This document shows, in pieces, positions 19,236-27,948 of a DNA stretch of 64,000 nt. Numbering within the stretch: the first letter of the stretch is position 1; each line of letters begins with the position of its first letter. This DNA is from an uncultured bacterium (GTDB taxonomy: Bacteria > Bacillota > Clostridia > Lachnospirales > Lachnospiraceae). A program made the translations under genes and the position numbers. Below the pieces are notes generated by a model that was not told where the DNA came from, made no database searches, and saw only the letters and a list, made by a program, of their open reading frames with translations. The stretch lies in contig CANSLJ010000007.1 in the NCBI GenBank assembly GCA_947647735.1, positions 85,071 to 149,070 on the forward strand, read 5' to 3'.

Positions 19236-20390
19236 TTATGCGGTCAGTTCATCAGCCAGTTGATCCAGTTCGGCTTTATTTTCCTCTGTCAAAGCTGATT
19301 TGATCGTAACAGAGGTTTCCGTGTAAGTGATATTCTGACTGTTTTCCAGCATTTTTTTCATCGTTCGGGCAGCGGCAGGTGCCCAGGAGCCGTTCTCGAT
19401 GATGGCGATCATGCGGTTCTGGAAATTGCGCTCTGTCAGATGCTCGATAAACTGTTTCATAAAGGGGAAGATGTCCATATTATATGTAGTGGTGGCAAGC
19501 ACCAGCTTTCCGTAGCGGAAAGCATCCTCCACAGCTTCCGCCATATCTTCCCTTGCCAGATCGCAGAGGACAACCTTCGGACAGCCCTTGTTTGCCAGCT
19601 TCTCAGCCAGTAATTCTGCGGCTTTCTTTGTGTGGCCATAGACAGAAGTGTAAGCGATCATCACACCTTCGGATTCTACCCTGTAGGAGGACCAGATATT
19701 GTAAAGATTCAGATAGTAGTCGAGATTTTCTGTCAGCACAGGGCCGTGAAGCGGGCAGATCTTCTGAATATCCAGAGCTGCCGCTTTTTTCAGGAGCGCC
19801 TGCACCTGCATGCCGTATTTTCCGACGATACCGATATAGTAGCGGCGGGCTTCACATGCCCAGTCCTCCTCCACATCCAGTGCGCCGAATTTGCCGAAGG
19901 CGTCTGCGGAAAACAATACCTTGTCCGTACTGTCATAGGTCACCATGACCTCCGGCCAGTGAACCATGGGGGCAGTGACAAAGGTGAGCGTATGGGTGCC
20001 GAGAGAAAGGGTGCTCATCTCTGAGGCGATGATGCGGCGGTCCTCAAATTCCTCTCCGAAAAACTGGCGCATCATGCGAAAAGCCTGGGCGGTAGCAACG
20101 ATGGTAGTTTCAGGATATTTATCCATTAACACACGGATCCCTGCGGAATGGTCGGGTTCCATGTGCTGAACGATCAGGTAATCCGGTGCTTTTCCTGAGA
20201 GGGCATCCTCCAGGTTTTTCAGCCAGGCATCGATAAAGCTGGCATCCACCGTGTCAAATACGGCGGATCTTTCATCACAGATCACATAAGAGTTATAAGC
20301 CATGCCGTTCGGCACATGATACTGGCCTTCGAACAAGTCGATCTCATGGTCGTTTACGCCAAGGTATTTGATGTCATTTGTGATAATCAT
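19236..20390 (-). CDS. fprA: FprA-type flavodiiron protein (O2/NO reductase)
   Basis: About 384 residues with two domains. The first is a metallo-beta-lactamase-like diiron domain with HMEPDHSAG, APMVHWPEVM and CPLHGPVL ligands; the second is a flavodoxin domain starting at MIAYTSVYGHTKKAAE. In anaerobes these proteins reduce oxygen or nitric oxide to harmless products using rubredoxin electrons. The ATG at 20390 is preferred over 20441 because an AAAGGAG site lies about 11 bp before it and the family begins at that point. All diiron ligand motifs are present. Confidence 0.93.
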   Translation of the reverse strand: MIITNDIKYLGVNDHEIDLFEGQYHVPNGMAYNSYVICDERSAVFDTVDASFIDAWLKNLEDALSGKAPDYLIVQHMEPDHSAGIRVLMDKYPETTIVATAQAFRMMRQFFGEEFEDRRIIASEMSTLSLGTHTLTFVTAPMVHWPEVMVTYDSTDKVLFSADAFGKFGALDVEEDWACEARRYYIGIVGKYGMQVQALLKKAAALDIQKICPLHGPVLTENLDYYLNLYNIWSSYRVESEGVMIAYTSVYGHTKKAAELLAEKLANKGCPKVVLCDLAREDMAEAVEDAFRYGKLVLATTTYNMDIFPFMKQFIEHLTERNFQNRMIAIIENGSWAPAAARTMKKMLENSQNITYTETSVTIKSALTEENKAELDQLADELTA

Positions 20391-20499
20391 ATCAAGTGTA
20401 TCTCCTTTCTGCGGAATACTATTTATTTTTTCAATATTCAATTCATTCTAACATAAGAAAGCCGGGTTGGCTATCCCGCAGAATTGAAAATTTTCCTGC

Positions 20500-20528
20500 T
20501 TGCCAACTGTCTCCAGATGTGATATGAT
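20500..20528 (+). promoter_or_regulatory. Promoter of tRNA-Leu
   Basis: TTGCCA (20500-20505), 17 bp, TATGAT (20523-20528), about 40 bp upstream of the mature tRNA 5' end. Confidence 0.65.
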
Positions 20529-20567
20529 TATTTTCGTTGCAGGATGATCGACTGCAATGGAGAATAA

Positions 20568-20650
20568 GCAGGAGTGGCGGAATGGCAGACGCATCAGACT
20601 CAAAATCTGACGTAGGTGACTATGTGTGGGTTCAAGTCCCATCTCCTGCA
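20568..20650 (+). tRNA. tRNA-Leu (anticodon CAA)
   Basis: The acceptor stem GCAGGAG pairs with CTCCTGC. The D-arm region GGCGGAATGGCAGACGC, the anticodon stem TCAGA/TCTGA with loop CTCAAAA (anticodon CAA, reading UUG), a long class II variable arm, and the T-arm GGGTTCAAGTCCC are all present. The discriminator base is A and no CCA is encoded. Confidence 0.95.
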
Positions 20651-20656
20651 TTGCAT

Positions 20657-20702
20657 GACGTAAAGCTGAACGGGAACAGTTCATGTTTTACGTCTTTTTT
20701 GT
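20657..20702 (+). terminator. Terminator after tRNA-Leu
   Basis: GACGTAAA pairs with TTTTACGTC around an inner TGAAC/GTTCA stem, followed by TTTTTT. Confidence 0.8.
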
Positions 20703-20724
20703 AATAGAGAGAAGGAGGAATAGA

Positions 20725-21870
20725 ATGCGGTACAGAACATTGGGAAAAACAGGGCTTGAGGTGAGCGAGATCGGACTCGGCGGGGAATGGCTGGAGAGGC
20801 ATAACACGGAGGAGGTAAAAGAGGTTATCGATACCTGTGAGAAGGAAGGGATCAATATACTGGACTGCTGGATGTCCGAGCCGAATGTGCGCTCGAATAT
20901 CGGCGCCGCGCTGAAAGGAAGGCGTGATAAGTGGATCATTCAGGGACATATCGGCTCCACCTGGCAGAACGGACAGTATGTGAAGACAAGAGATCTGGCA
21001 CAGGTAAAGCCGGCTTTTGAGGATCTTTTGACACGGATGCAGACGGACTACATGGATCTGGGTATGATCCACTTTATCGATGAGCCGGAGGAATTTACGA
21101 GGGTGGTATCCGGTGAGTTTATGGACTATGTGCGGCAGTTAAAAAGCGAGGGGAAGATCCGGCATATCGGCATCAGTTCGCACAACCCAGAGGTGGCGAA
21201 GATGGCTGCGGTGCAGGGGGAGATCGAGATGATCCTGTTCAGCATCAACCCGGCTTTCGACATGATGCCGGCGGTGCGGGATATCGATCAGTATTTTGCG
21301 GATACATACGATGAGAAGCTGGGCGGTATCGCGCCGATCAGGGAAGAGCTGTATAAGCTGTGCGAGCAGCAGAATGTGGGTATCACGGTGATGAAAGGGT
21401 ATGCCGGCGGACGTCTGTTCGACGCAAAAACCTCGCCCTTCGGGGTGGCGCTGACACCGGTGCAGTGCCTGCATTATGCGTTGACAAGGCCGGCAGTGGC
21501 AAGCGTGCTGGCAGGATTTGACACACCGGAGCATGTCTATGCGGCGACCGCTTACGAGACGGCGTCGGAGGAGGAAAAGGATTATGCCAGCGTGCTGGCG
21601 TCAGCGCCGCAGCATGCCTTTTCCACAGGGCAATGTACCTACTGCGGACATTGTGCGCCCTGTCCGAAAAAGATCGATATCGCGATGGTAAATAAGCTGT
21701 ATGATCTGGCGACAATGCAGGATGAGGTGCCGGGAACGGTGAGGGCGCACTATCAGGAGCTTTCCGCAAACGCTTCGGATTGCATCGGCTGCAGGGGCTG
21801 TGAGAGCAGGTGCCCGTTCCATGTGCCGGTGGCGGAGCGGATGGAGAAAACGAGAGAGTTGTTTGCATAA
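20725..21870 (+). CDS. Aldo/keto reductase with C-terminal 4Fe-4S ferredoxin domain
   Basis: About 381 residues. The N-terminal aldo/keto reductase barrel (MRYRTLGKTGLEVSEIGLGG; Asp and Tyr of the active site in NILDCWM and DYMDLGMIHFID regions) is followed by two Cys clusters: C-x2-C-x2-C-x3-C in CTYCGHCAPCPKK and the same spacing in CIGCRGCESRCP. This fused type is common in gut Clostridia, where it probably couples carbonyl reduction to ferredoxin-like electron transfer. The ATG at 20725 follows GAAGGAGG; the upstream in-frame ATG lies inside the tRNA terminator. The substrate is unknown. Confidence 0.9.
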   Translation: MRYRTLGKTGLEVSEIGLGGEWLERHNTEEVKEVIDTCEKEGINILDCWMSEPNVRSNIGAALKGRRDKWIIQGHIGSTWQNGQYVKTRDLAQVKPAFEDLLTRMQTDYMDLGMIHFIDEPEEFTRVVSGEFMDYVRQLKSEGKIRHIGISSHNPEVAKMAAVQGEIEMILFSINPAFDMMPAVRDIDQYFADTYDEKLGGIAPIREELYKLCEQQNVGITVMKGYAGGRLFDAKTSPFGVALTPVQCLHYALTRPAVASVLAGFDTPEHVYAATAYETASEEEKDYASVLASAPQHAFSTGQCTYCGHCAPCPKKIDIAMVNKLYDLATMQDEVPGTVRAHYQELSANASDCIGCRGCESRCPFHVPVAERMEKTRELFA

Positions 21871-22024
21871 GAAGATCTGCTGCCGGACAGTTTTTGCGGT
21901 TGCCAGGCAGTTACAAAACAGACAGGATGATCCATCCTGTCTGCATAGTGCATAGAAGCAGAGCCAATGAATTTATGTGGAAGATCATAATAGTTCATTG
22001 GCTCATTTTAATTTCTCCGGTTTC

Positions 22025-22076
22025 TTGACAGGATTGTCTAATGATGTTAGACTATATGTGTCTAATGCTGTTAGAC
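22025..22076 (+). promoter_or_regulatory. Promoter with two BlaI-type operators (pair 1)
   Basis: TTGACA (22025-22030), 17 bp, TAGACT (22048-22053). Two 17-bp dyads, GTCTAA-N5-TTAGAC, lie at 22036-22052 and 22060-22076, 24 bp centre to centre. One covers the -10 and the other the start of transcription, the classical arrangement for autorepression by BlaI. Confidence 0.88.
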
Positions 22077-22101
22077 AACATGGAAAGAAAAGGAGATAAT
22101 A

Positions 22102-22470
22102 ATGCATACCTATAAACTGGGGGAGATGGAACAGAGATTTGCGGACCTGATCTGGGAGCATGCGCCCGTTGCAAGCGGGGAGCTGGTGAAGCTCTGCGAA
22201 AAGGCTTTCAACTGGAAGCGGACGACGACCTACACGATGTTAAAACGGCTCTGTCAGAGAAACATTTTTGTGAATGAAAACGGCGTTGTAAAGACCTGTA
22301 TCACAAAAGAGGAGTTTCTGGCGGGGATGGGGGGGCAGTTTATCGAGGAAAATTTCGGCGGTTCCCTTCCTGTTTTTCTGGCGGCGTTTTCCAGCGGGCA
22401 CAAGCTCAGCGGGAAGGAAATAGCGGAACTGAAGAAACTGATCGAAGAGTATGAGGAGGAGCAGGGATGA
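22102..22470 (+). CDS. BlaI/MecI/CopY family repressor (pair 1)
   Basis: 122 residues with the winged-helix layout of BlaI (FADLIWEHAPVASGELVKLC; WKRTTTYTMLKRLCQRNIF; then a dimerisation helix at the end). It is predicted to repress its own operon through the two dyads just upstream, until cleaved or inactivated through the M56 protease encoded next. The stop overlaps the start of the M56 gene by four bases, indicating translational coupling. Confidence 0.92.
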   Translation: MHTYKLGEMEQRFADLIWEHAPVASGELVKLCEKAFNWKRTTTYTMLKRLCQRNIFVNENGVVKTCITKEEFLAGMGGQFIEENFGGSLPVFLAAFSSGHKLSGKEIAELKKLIEEYEEEQG

Positions 22471-25169
22471 TGATGCAGATATTTGAGGAGGGGCTACAGA
22501 GGCTGTTTATCCTTGTGCTGAATATGACGCTCACCGGGGGCGTGGTGATCCTGGCGGTGCTTCTGGCAAGGATCCTGCTGAAAAAAGCGCCGAAGATCTT
22601 TTCCTATGCGCTGTGGGGAGTGGTGCTTTTCCGGCTGCTCTGTCCGGTATCCTTTTCTCTGCCTGTGTCGCTGCTGGGCGCGCTGCAGAGCGGACCGGCG
22701 AAGGAAGGACGGATGGAATATATCACGGAGGATATCGGCTATATGGAAAAGCCTGAGGTCATGCTTCCGGCGCCCGGCATCAGCGAGGCGGTCAACGAGA
22801 TGCTGCCCCTCGGAAATCCGGCGGCGTCGGTCAATCCGATGCAGGTCTATATGACCGTCGGAGCGTACCTGTGGTTTCTCGGGATCCTGAGCATGGGCGT
22901 TTACAGTGTGATCTCCCTGCTCAGGCTTAAAAGACGGTTAAAAGAGGCGGTTTTTGAAAAAGAAAACATTTATCGGATCAAGGGAAACGGATCGCCCTTT
23001 GTATATGGGGTGTTTTGTCCGCGGATCTATCTGCCGGAGAAGATAACGACGGAGGAGGAGCGGTATATCCTGCTCCATGAACAGATCCATATCAGGAGAG
23101 GGGATGCAGTGTTTCGGCTGCTTGCTTATCTGGCGCTCTGGATACACTGGTTTAATCCGCTCGTGTGGGCGGCGTTTGCCGTCAGCGGACGGGATATGGA
23201 GATGTCCTGTGATGAGGCGGTGATCCGAAGGCTGGGCGGCAAGGTGAAAAAGGAGTATTCCGCCTCCCTGCTGAATGCGGCGGCGGGGGAGAGGATCGTC
23301 AAGGGGATCCCCCTTGCTTTCGGGGAGAGCGATACGGGCAGCAGGATCAAAAATGTACTGCGCTATCAGAAGCCGGCAGCGTTGTTTGCGGGCGGGGTTC
23401 TTGTGGTGAGTATTCTTCTGGCAGTGTTCTTTGCCGCGAATCCGGCAAGGGCAAAGGAAAACGAGAATATATTTTACGGTGTGGTGACGGAGGTCATGGG
23501 GGAGGACGGCGCACCGGAGACCATCGTGCGGATCCCCGGATTCGGGGATGTGGTACTGCCGGATGCGGAAGATGTCTCGCTCTATCTGGAGCGGGATGCG
23601 GAGAGGATCATTATGCCGGGAGATCTTCTGCGGATCACCTTTTCATCAGAGCAGGAGATCCTGATGACCACTTCCGATCAATACGGGCGGACTCTGTACC
23701 GGTTTGCGCCTCTTCCCGCCGGGGAAGCGGAAAGCATTCAGGTCATGGGAGCAGGCTTTTCTCTCAGCAGGCAGGAGGGGGAGCGGTATCTCTTTACGGT
23801 TCCCCTTGGCATGGCATCCGATGCGCAGGAGGGGGATACGCTGGAGATCTATCATGATCCGAAGGCGGATATGTCGGAGGAGATCTATGCTTTTCCCGGG
23901 GAGGGAGAGGCGGAGGAAGAGCTGCTCGCCTCCGTGGAGGTTTTGTCGGTGGATGCGGAGCATTATGATATCTGGGTGGAATTGAGCGCGGAGGAGACGG
24001 AAGTCTTTTTGTCGGAATTTGGTTTCGGCATCCGTGTGGAACTGGTGAAAGCGGCGGAGGATGGCGCATCCGGCGGCAACGGAACGGACGGCGAGCCGGC
24101 GGGAGATGGCAACGGATCGGACGAAGAGACAGGCGGCATATCCGCAGATAACGGGAAGGAATCGTCAGCAGGGACAGGTGGTGCATCGGCAGACGATACG
24201 GATGTATTTTCCGGAGATACAGGGAGCGGACTGCTTGAACTTTCTCCGGCATTGCTTGAGCGGGGAGAACTTGAGGATGGACTGTACAGAGTATCCGTGC
24301 GCTCCATATCCCGCAGTGCAGGAGGGTTTGATCTGTATGTGACGGAGGAGGAATACGATGAATTGCCGCTGTTTGCCTTTGCGGAGGAATGTCAGTTCCG
24401 GGTGAACTGGGAGAGTGATAAACTTTCCTGGTCACCGATCAATTTTGACAAGTTTGCAGACCTGATCACGCAGTCGGCAAGAGTCGTCAATCCCACGGTG
24501 TACTGTGAGGTGGAGGATAACCTGATCGTCCGCGCGGATCTGGAGAGCGGTTATTATATCAACGGCTTCAGCTATGCCGGGCCGGTTAACGGCGCCCGGG
24601 AATGGGAGCAGTATGTGGGAAATGCGGCAGAGTTCAATCATCTGACAGAAGCGGAAGTCCTTAAAAAATTTTATGCTTTAGAGGGGACGCAGACGGCGGA
24701 TATCGGCGATGGAGAAGGAGAGGAGCAGATAGAAGTTTACACCGGCGATATCGGCGACGGCGCCAGCGGTGTGGTGATCTTCAAGGACGCGTCCGGGAAA
24801 AAAGAGCTGGGAGCGGAGACTGCCCATATTTCAAGGGCGGGATGGAATAACATCTATATCGGGGAGGCAGAAGGAACAGGCTTCATTCTGACCGTGCATA
24901 TCGAGGACAGGGACACTTATGGCAATTACGGCTATCAGGTGTACCGTCTGGGGGAAAACGGGGAGATCCGGCAGATCGCGGGGAGCAGTTTTGATTTCGG
25001 CGATCCTTACGAGTATGACGACGAGATGTTCCATTCCTGGGCGGATGGCCTTTCCTACTATCTGGAGCACAGCCATCTGGTGCTGAGCAGTCAGGAGGGG
25101 GAGGTCCGGACGGAGCGTATTTCGGAGGCGGATAAGTACAATTATGAAACATTGCGGAGAGAGCCGTAG
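22467..25169 (+). CDS. BlaR1/MecR1-like M56 membrane metallopeptidase (pair 1)
   Basis: 900 residues. The N-terminal half has several membrane helices and an M56 zinc site HEQIH (about residues 203-207) followed by WIHWFNPLVW and EMSCDEAV, all standard for BlaR1 proteases. After a final helix near 310-330 comes a very long extracellular part of about 570 residues, including a Gly/Ser/Asp-rich stretch (about 530-590). It lacks the penicillin-binding sensor domain of true BlaR1, so the signal is not expected to be beta-lactam binding. It probably senses an envelope signal and inactivates the BlaI partner. Confidence 0.88.
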   Translation: MMMQIFEEGLQRLFILVLNMTLTGGVVILAVLLARILLKKAPKIFSYALWGVVLFRLLCPVSFSLPVSLLGALQSGPAKEGRMEYITEDIGYMEKPEVMLPAPGISEAVNEMLPLGNPAASVNPMQVYMTVGAYLWFLGILSMGVYSVISLLRLKRRLKEAVFEKENIYRIKGNGSPFVYGVFCPRIYLPEKITTEEERYILLHEQIHIRRGDAVFRLLAYLALWIHWFNPLVWAAFAVSGRDMEMSCDEAVIRRLGGKVKKEYSASLLNAAAGERIVKGIPLAFGESDTGSRIKNVLRYQKPAALFAGGVLVVSILLAVFFAANPARAKENENIFYGVVTEVMGEDGAPETIVRIPGFGDVVLPDAEDVSLYLERDAERIIMPGDLLRITFSSEQEILMTTSDQYGRTLYRFAPLPAGEAESIQVMGAGFSLSRQEGERYLFTVPLGMASDAQEGDTLEIYHDPKADMSEEIYAFPGEGEAEEELLASVEVLSVDAEHYDIWVELSAEETEVFLSEFGFGIRVELVKAAEDGASGGNGTDGEPAGDGNGSDEETGGISADNGKESSAGTGGASADDTDVFSGDTGSGLLELSPALLERGELEDGLYRVSVRSISRSAGGFDLYVTEEEYDELPLFAFAEECQFRVNWESDKLSWSPINFDKFADLITQSARVVNPTVYCEVEDNLIVRADLESGYYINGFSYAGPVNGAREWEQYVGNAAEFNHLTEAEVLKKFYALEGTQTADIGDGEGEEQIEVYTGDIGDGASGVVIFKDASGKKELGAETAHISRAGWNNIYIGEAEGTGFILTVHIEDRDTYGNYGYQVYRLGENGEIRQIAGSSFDFGDPYEYDDEMFHSWADGLSYYLEHSHLVLSSQEGEVRTERISEADKYNYETLRREP

Positions 25170-25198
25170 AGTGACTACAGCTCTCTCCAGGTTTATGG

Positions 25199-25236
25199 CG
25201 TTATGAGTTCACGAGGTGAATCTCATAAGTCTTTCT
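25199..25236 (+). terminator. Terminator after M56 pair 1
   Basis: TTATGAGTTCAC and GTGAATCTCATAA form a near-perfect stem with a 3-nt loop, followed by a T-rich run. The hairpin overlaps the 3' end of the convergent lipoprotein gene. Confidence 0.7.
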
Positions 25237-27181
25237 TAAACGCCTCATACGGAATCGTAATCAGGAACTCTCCTGCGGCATAGCAGTCGATATCATAGGG
25301 GGCAAAATACAGCGTATAGCCGTCCTCGGAGAGGGAGAACCGGGACTGCTCCAGCAGCATTTCCGGCTCAAAATCCCATCCTGCCATCTTTTCCACATAG
25401 GGCGTGACGGTATCGATGAAGGAGGCGCCATCGCCCGTAAAATCCTCGAAGCCGAGCCGTTTTCCGGTATGCCTGTCGAAGACATAGTAGTCGGACCAGT
25501 AGTAGCCGTGGGCGGCGCCGCCGTAATACTGGTAGTAGGAACAGTCGAAGGAGATCGTATCGTCATCCATATAATTGCAGAATACGGAAAGAGAAAAATC
25601 GTAATTGGAACCAAAGTTCTCGTACCATTCCGGATCTTCTTCTATCTGTTCCTGTTCCTCCTGAATGAGCCCATCTATATAGGACTCAAAATCCGCATAG
25701 ACTTCGGAGAGCGCGTCATTGATCAGCGCCTCCGCACTGGTCTGTTTTTTCAGATACAGTTTGCTTACGGAATAGTAGACGGAAGTATTTTCACCGATAT
25801 CTGTCTGCTCGTCCTTCTCCTCAAAACGGAACACGGCGGGGGAGGAGGCGGGATAGGGGGACCAGACGTGGAGTGTGCGAAGATCAGACACATCCCAGAT
25901 GTCAAAGCTCATCAGGTGATGTTCCATCGCCTCCTTCGTAAAAAAATAAATACGGTCATCCGACAGGCAGACGGTATTTCGAAAGCCGCTGAAGTAGGCG
26001 TCATAGCCGAAGGGGAAGACGTCGGAGTTGTGGATCAATGTATTGACGAAGCCGTCCGGCAGGAGCCTTCGGAGATAGAACCGGGAAACTGTCTCGCCGG
26101 AAGCGGGATCCTCCTCATTGAAACGGGCGCAGTAGTAAAACCCCTCCTCCATCGGAAACACGGCGAGGAGGGAGGCGTCCTCCCAGAAGGGATCATCCAG
26201 AGGAGTCAGCTTTTTTTCAGTCAGGTCATAGAGGGCAAACGGATCTTCATAACTAGGACGCAGAAAGATCGTATCGCCGGAAAAGGCGACATTTGAGCAG
26301 GAACCCGTGTCGATGCCGAGGCTCTCGCTGTGGCCGTTTACAGGATCGATGCGATACAGCGTCTGCCGGGCATCCTGCACGAAGAGATAACCATAGTTGC
26401 GCATGGCGTAGGGAAAGGAGGGAAAGCTTGTATCGAAAACGGGCGAAAAATGCCGGGGTAGCATGCCGTAGAGGGTTTCCGATTCGGCGGCTTCCCTGAC
26501 GGAGCCGTCATCTTCCAGCTTATAATACAGGTTGGCGATTTTTCTGACGTAGTTTCCGTCCTCGTACTCGGAAGTATAGTTTAATAAGTATATCATATCA
26601 TCATAGACGTCAATGCCGTACTGTTCATAGTCCCGCATAGTTCCGGCGTTGATGATGTTATCCTGCAGAAGCGTCAGATTCTGCCCGTCTTTTTTTATCC
26701 GGTAAAGAGAAGTATCCCTGTCGTCCAGAGAATCATAGCCTGTCCTCTCCACGAAATAGATAAAATCTCCATAAAGGCAGAAACTGAGCGTGTGGGTGGA
26801 GGCAGTCTGATAGAGCAGGACAGTTTCTTCGGTTTCCGGATGATAGCACGTCAGCCTGCCGTCACGGCAGAAGTAGAGGGAGCCGTTATCCTGCTGTATG
26901 GATTTCCCGGTATCGTCGATGAAGGGCGATGTCTCAGGAAAAGTGTAACCATCGTCCGCGGGAGCCTGCACTGCGGCATGGGAGAAGGGGGCGGGGGATG
27001 AGACTTCCCCGACGCCGTCCGGCCCGGAAGCCTCCTCATTGAAGACGCCTTCCGCATCTGTCTCTTCCGCGCCCGGAACTGCCTGTATGTCCGGTATTTT
27101 CGCACCGCATGCCGTCAGAGGCAGGGCAGTCAAAATGAAGGAAAATATGCTAAAAGATACCTGTAAAATGCGTTTTTTCAT
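25223..27181 (-). CDS. Lipoprotein with propeller-like repeats and a DUF3298-type C-terminal domain
   Basis: 652 residues. The lipoprotein signal ends in LPLTAC (cysteine 25). The middle (about 75-440) has repeated short blade-like segments such as SLYFCRDGRLTCYHPE, TLYRIDPVNG and RIYFFTKEAM, resembling DUF5050-type propellers. The last 190 residues (SVYYSVSKLYLKKQTSAEAL through YEAFKKDL) contain GGAAHGYYWSDYYVFDRHTG, typical of DUF3298/RsiV-like domains. It is surface-anchored and its function is unknown. It faces the M56 gene convergently and is divergent from carD. The domain calls are from pattern memory. Confidence 0.75.
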   Translation of the reverse strand: MKKRILQVSFSIFSFILTALPLTACGAKIPDIQAVPGAEETDAEGVFNEEASGPDGVGEVSSPAPFSHAAVQAPADDGYTFPETSPFIDDTGKSIQQDNGSLYFCRDGRLTCYHPETEETVLLYQTASTHTLSFCLYGDFIYFVERTGYDSLDDRDTSLYRIKKDGQNLTLLQDNIINAGTMRDYEQYGIDVYDDMIYLLNYTSEYEDGNYVRKIANLYYKLEDDGSVREAAESETLYGMLPRHFSPVFDTSFPSFPYAMRNYGYLFVQDARQTLYRIDPVNGHSESLGIDTGSCSNVAFSGDTIFLRPSYEDPFALYDLTEKKLTPLDDPFWEDASLLAVFPMEEGFYYCARFNEEDPASGETVSRFYLRRLLPDGFVNTLIHNSDVFPFGYDAYFSGFRNTVCLSDDRIYFFTKEAMEHHLMSFDIWDVSDLRTLHVWSPYPASSPAVFRFEEKDEQTDIGENTSVYYSVSKLYLKKQTSAEALINDALSEVYADFESYIDGLIQEEQEQIEEDPEWYENFGSNYDFSLSVFCNYMDDDTISFDCSYYQYYGGAAHGYYWSDYYVFDRHTGKRLGFEDFTGDGASFIDTVTPYVEKMAGWDFEPEMLLEQSRFSLSEDGYTLYFAPYDIDCYAAGEFLITIPYEAFKKDL

Positions 27182-27325
27182 GATAATTTTTCACATCCTT
27201 GTTAAATTGCATAATAGTTTACATAACCTATTTGATAATATTTCACAAAAACAGGATTTTTTGAAATATTAACTTACAAAATGACAAAAAATCTGTTAAA
27301 ATAAATATATCAGAACTGACAGGAG

Positions 27326-27404
27326 GTGACAATCGGATCCGTTCAATTTCTGAGGAAAATGAACGGGATTTTTGTCTGTTTTTCGGGAGTAGAAAGGCGA
27401 AAAA
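27326..27404 (+). promoter_or_regulatory. carD leader: hairpin with T tract and possible short leader ORF
   Basis: ATCCGTTCA and TGAACGGGAT pair around a 15-nt loop and are followed by TTTTTG (27337-27373), a terminator-like structure inside the carD leader. A 17-codon ORF starting at ATG 27360, with GAGG just before it, would end in a stop codon overlapping the carD ATG. Attenuation or translational coupling is possible; neither is proven. Confidence 0.45.
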
Positions 27405-27920
27405 ATGTTTAAAGTGGGTGATTATGTAGTATATGGGAACACCGGAGTATGCAGGATAGAGGATATCGGGCCTTTATCGATCGGCAGCAAGGATAAGGAT
27501 TATTATACGCTGGTTCCGGTGTATGGAAGAAACAGCAGGCTTTACACGGTGGTGGACAGTGATAAGGTGGTGATCCGTCCGATCATGACAAAACAGGAGA
27601 GCGATGCTTTGATCGATGAGATGGAGACTATCGATACACTCTGGATCGGTGATGAGAAGAGGCGGGAAGAGATCTACAAAGAGACGATGAAAACCTGTGA
27701 CTGTAAAGCGTGGGTGCAGATCATTAAGACGCTTTATCTGCGGAAGATGGACCGGCTGGCGAGAGGAAAAAAAGTGACCAGCAGCGATGAGAGATATCTG
27801 CATCTGGCGGAGGAAAATCTGTTTGGAGAGCTGGCTTTTTCGCTGGAGATGCCGAAAGAGAAGGTCGGAGAATTTATCTCAGAGAAGATCAGGGCAAAGA
27901 AGGCGGCAGTGAGCGTTTAA
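27405..27920 (+). CDS. CarD/CdnL-like transcriptional regulator
   Basis: 171 residues. The N-terminal CarD/TRCF RNA-polymerase-interacting domain (MFKVGDYVVYGNTGVCRIED, then YYTLVPVYGRNSRLYTVVD) is followed by a helical C-terminal domain (YKETMKTCDCKAWVQIIKTLYLRK, LHLAEENLFGELAFSL), the usual arrangement. Such proteins bind the RNA polymerase beta subunit and stabilise open complexes at promoters. The leader contains a terminator-like hairpin. The dipeptidase gene starts 28 bp downstream. Confidence 0.92.
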   Translation: MFKVGDYVVYGNTGVCRIEDIGPLSIGSKDKDYYTLVPVYGRNSRLYTVVDSDKVVIRPIMTKQESDALIDEMETIDTLWIGDEKRREEIYKETMKTCDCKAWVQIIKTLYLRKMDRLARGKKVTSSDERYLHLAEENLFGELAFSLEMPKEKVGEFISEKIRAKKAAVSV

Positions 27921-27948
27921 AACATAAACGGATAAGAGGGCGCATAGA

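Noticed and set aside
23794-24435. Pro/Arg/His-rich minus-strand ORF opposite the first M56 gene
   Set aside because: Composition is typical of antisense translation of a Gly/Ser/Asp-rich region; no start site.
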